A DNA stretch of 64,000 nt from Dysidea avara (lineage: Eukaryota; Porifera; Demospongiae; Dictyoceratida; Dysideidae). The stretch is taken from contig NC_089281.1 of the NCBI RefSeq assembly GCF_963678975.1, positions 8,457,277 through 8,521,276 on the forward strand. The letters are read 5' to 3'. Of this stretch, positions 62,631 through 64,000 are shown one piece after another (position 1 is the stretch's first letter; each line of letters opens with the position of its first letter). A program made the position numbers and the translations under genes. The notes below the pieces were generated by a model, which was not told the DNA's origin, did no database searches, and worked only from the letters and a program-made list of their open reading frames with translations.

Positions 62631-62880
62631 GGTCATATTCCGACGCTAACGCCCTTCTTTTTCCCAACCTTGAACTTTTGGAACGCCAAAGTGCCAAGAT
62701 TCCGCAGATTTGCAGTTTCTAAGGTAATCAATAAACTGACGCGAGTCATCATTTAACACTTTTCGGTGGTGCTGCAAACCAAGACACGGATACTTGGAGT
62801 TTTCCGTAAATTAAAATCGTTTCACACTTTGAATTTGCGAGTTGCAGTTGTTTGATCGTCTCGAGTTGCATCGTACAAAA
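62631..62880. promoter_or_regulatory. Divergent promoter region, K2P channel C / SH2 gene
   Basis: 250 bases between opposing start codons, richer in CpG than the surroundings. The two transcripts must share or overlap promoter elements. No TATA box is seen. Confidence 0.6.
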
Positions 62881-63706
62881 ATGACGCGTATCGTCCGATA
62901 TGAAAACGGTCTCTGCCTGATAGAAAACGAACCGTAAGTGTGTCGCCGTAGCCGTCAGTGTTGATTGATGTCAGTAGTGCCTACGTCGTACCATGTTAGC
63001 TAGCTATATCGGTGCTGCTCAGCAATCTAGCTACGGAGCTGCCGGTTAATTATACGCAAGAAGTAACGTAAAATAAGCAATTTTTAAGCATAAAATAGAA
63101 TTCCAGAAAAGGTGTAAATTGCTCGTAATGCTTTGTGGTACGAAATGCCGGTATGTAGCTGATTTCAGCATAGCTCGTGATATAGCTACCTTTAGCTACT
63201 GCATTGTCATCCATTACTATTTATAATGTATCAATTATTGTTTTACTAACGTATCCTTTTCTTTGCACTTTAGCGAACCCATTGATCTTACTGCTTTTAG
63301 CTGGTATGCTGGGAAAGGAACCAGTGAACGGGCAGCCGAAAAAATTTTGATCGGCCAATCAAAAATACCCGGGTCTTTCCTAGTGACAGACTGCAACGTG
63401 CTGGACATTGATTACATGCTGCTTGTGAAGTAAGTGCAACCTATGAGGCTTGCTAATGTTTATTCTCATCCATGCAGCAATGGGAAAAATATATTCCGTC
63501 TTGAAGTTAGAGTGTTTCCAGACAACAGTTGCATCATTGGAGCAGAGAGTAGTTTTGATGACTTGCCTGCTGGCATTGAGTACTACAAAAAGCACAAGAT
63601 CAACGGAGTGTACCTTTATGAAGAACTCCCTCCTCCTCCTCCAGCCCCAGAAGCTCCTGTTAGTACACGAAATCATGATGTTACTGCCAACCATCACAAC
63701 CGCTGA
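62881..63706 (+). CDS. Small single-SH2-domain protein with altered FLVR motif
   Basis: Three exons, 62881-62933, 63274-63429 and 63478-63706, give 145 residues. The SH2 domain spans about 26-126: FSWYAGKGTSERAAEKIL (the W-Y-x-G start and alpha-A Arg at 37), then GSFLVTDCN, where the canonical G-x-FLVRES strand should be, then the RLEVRVFPDN strand and a DDLPAGIEYYKKHKI helix. Thr56 occupies the place of the invariant phosphotyrosine-binding Arg. The tail has a PPPPPAPEAP run, a possible SH3 ligand. It could be a small cytosolic adapter, perhaps with non-canonical binding. No partner can be named. Confidence 0.85.
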
Positions 63707-64000
63707 TGCTTAGCCTGATGGTACCATGGTTTCCTAATGACTGCTGCAAGCAATATATTTAATCCCTATTCTATACCATGGTCCTTAGCTGTAGTGACTA
63801 CTTTTAAGCAGCATTGCTGTACAATTCATGTAGCATGGGTGCATATTATTGAAATCCTAAAAATTTAAATTCACATAGTTAACAATGGCACTGTGACTGA
63901 GGAAAATAGTGATAGAAACCTGATTAAGGCAGCTGTAGTGTGAGCACAGCACGTGAGCCTACTTCAGGCCAACCTCGACAGATTGGGTTACATAAACCAT
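63707..64000. other. 3' flank of the SH2 gene
   Basis: Presumed 3' UTR and intergenic DNA. No further exon is seen before the window ends. Confidence 0.4.

Overview
This window looks like metazoan nuclear DNA and most likely comes from a sponge (demosponge). The evidence is indirect. It is AT-rich. Genes are split by many short introns (often 45-100 bp) with GT/AG ends. The protein families are animal-specific: an adhesion GPCR, two-pore-domain K+ channels and an SH2 protein. Intergenic DNA is packed with MITEs, decayed LINEs, tRNA-headed SINEs and long microsatellites. Species cannot be fixed from the sequence alone.

Layout. 1-7.5 kb is repeat territory: a segment duplicated again at 21.9-23.5 kb, long (CA)n tracts, a nested SINE/MITE block, and 74 uninterrupted GCT units. 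7.53-18.95 kb (minus strand) is one adhesion GPCR gene that I could follow through 28 phase-consistent exons, about 2,480 residues. It encodes a signal peptide, an unrecognised cysteine-bearing module present twice, a mucin-like stalk of about 108 twelve-residue repeats in one 4.3-kb exon, a GAIN/GPS region and seven membrane helices. 19-29.5 kb is intergenic with LINE relics and a pogo-type MITE. 29.58-30.78 kb (plus) is a K2P channel. 30.8-45 kb is gene-poor and rich in foldback elements, LINE relics and simple repeats. 45.08-46.26 kb (minus) is a second K2P, close kin of the first. It lies head-to-head with a WDR74/NSA1 ribosome-biogenesis gene (46.55-50.29 kb, plus). 53.69-58.51 kb (plus) is an unrecognised membrane-anchored coiled-coil gene built by exon duplication. 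61.4-62.63 kb (minus) is a third K2P, head-to-head with a small SH2-domain gene (62.88-63.71 kb, plus).

Themes. Three K2P channels within 33 kb share one intron position, inside the glycine codon of the first selectivity filter, so they are a locally expanded cluster that would set background K+ conductance. Two tight divergent gene pairs suggest shared promoters. Exon duplication has shaped both the GPCR ectodomain and the coiled-coil gene. The repeat fraction is informative in itself: three MITEs have perfect 8-bp target duplications, one element can be compared with its empty site in the duplicated segment, and a short CTCTATTAGAG-centred motif recurs about 16 times, apparently inside unrelated MITE families.
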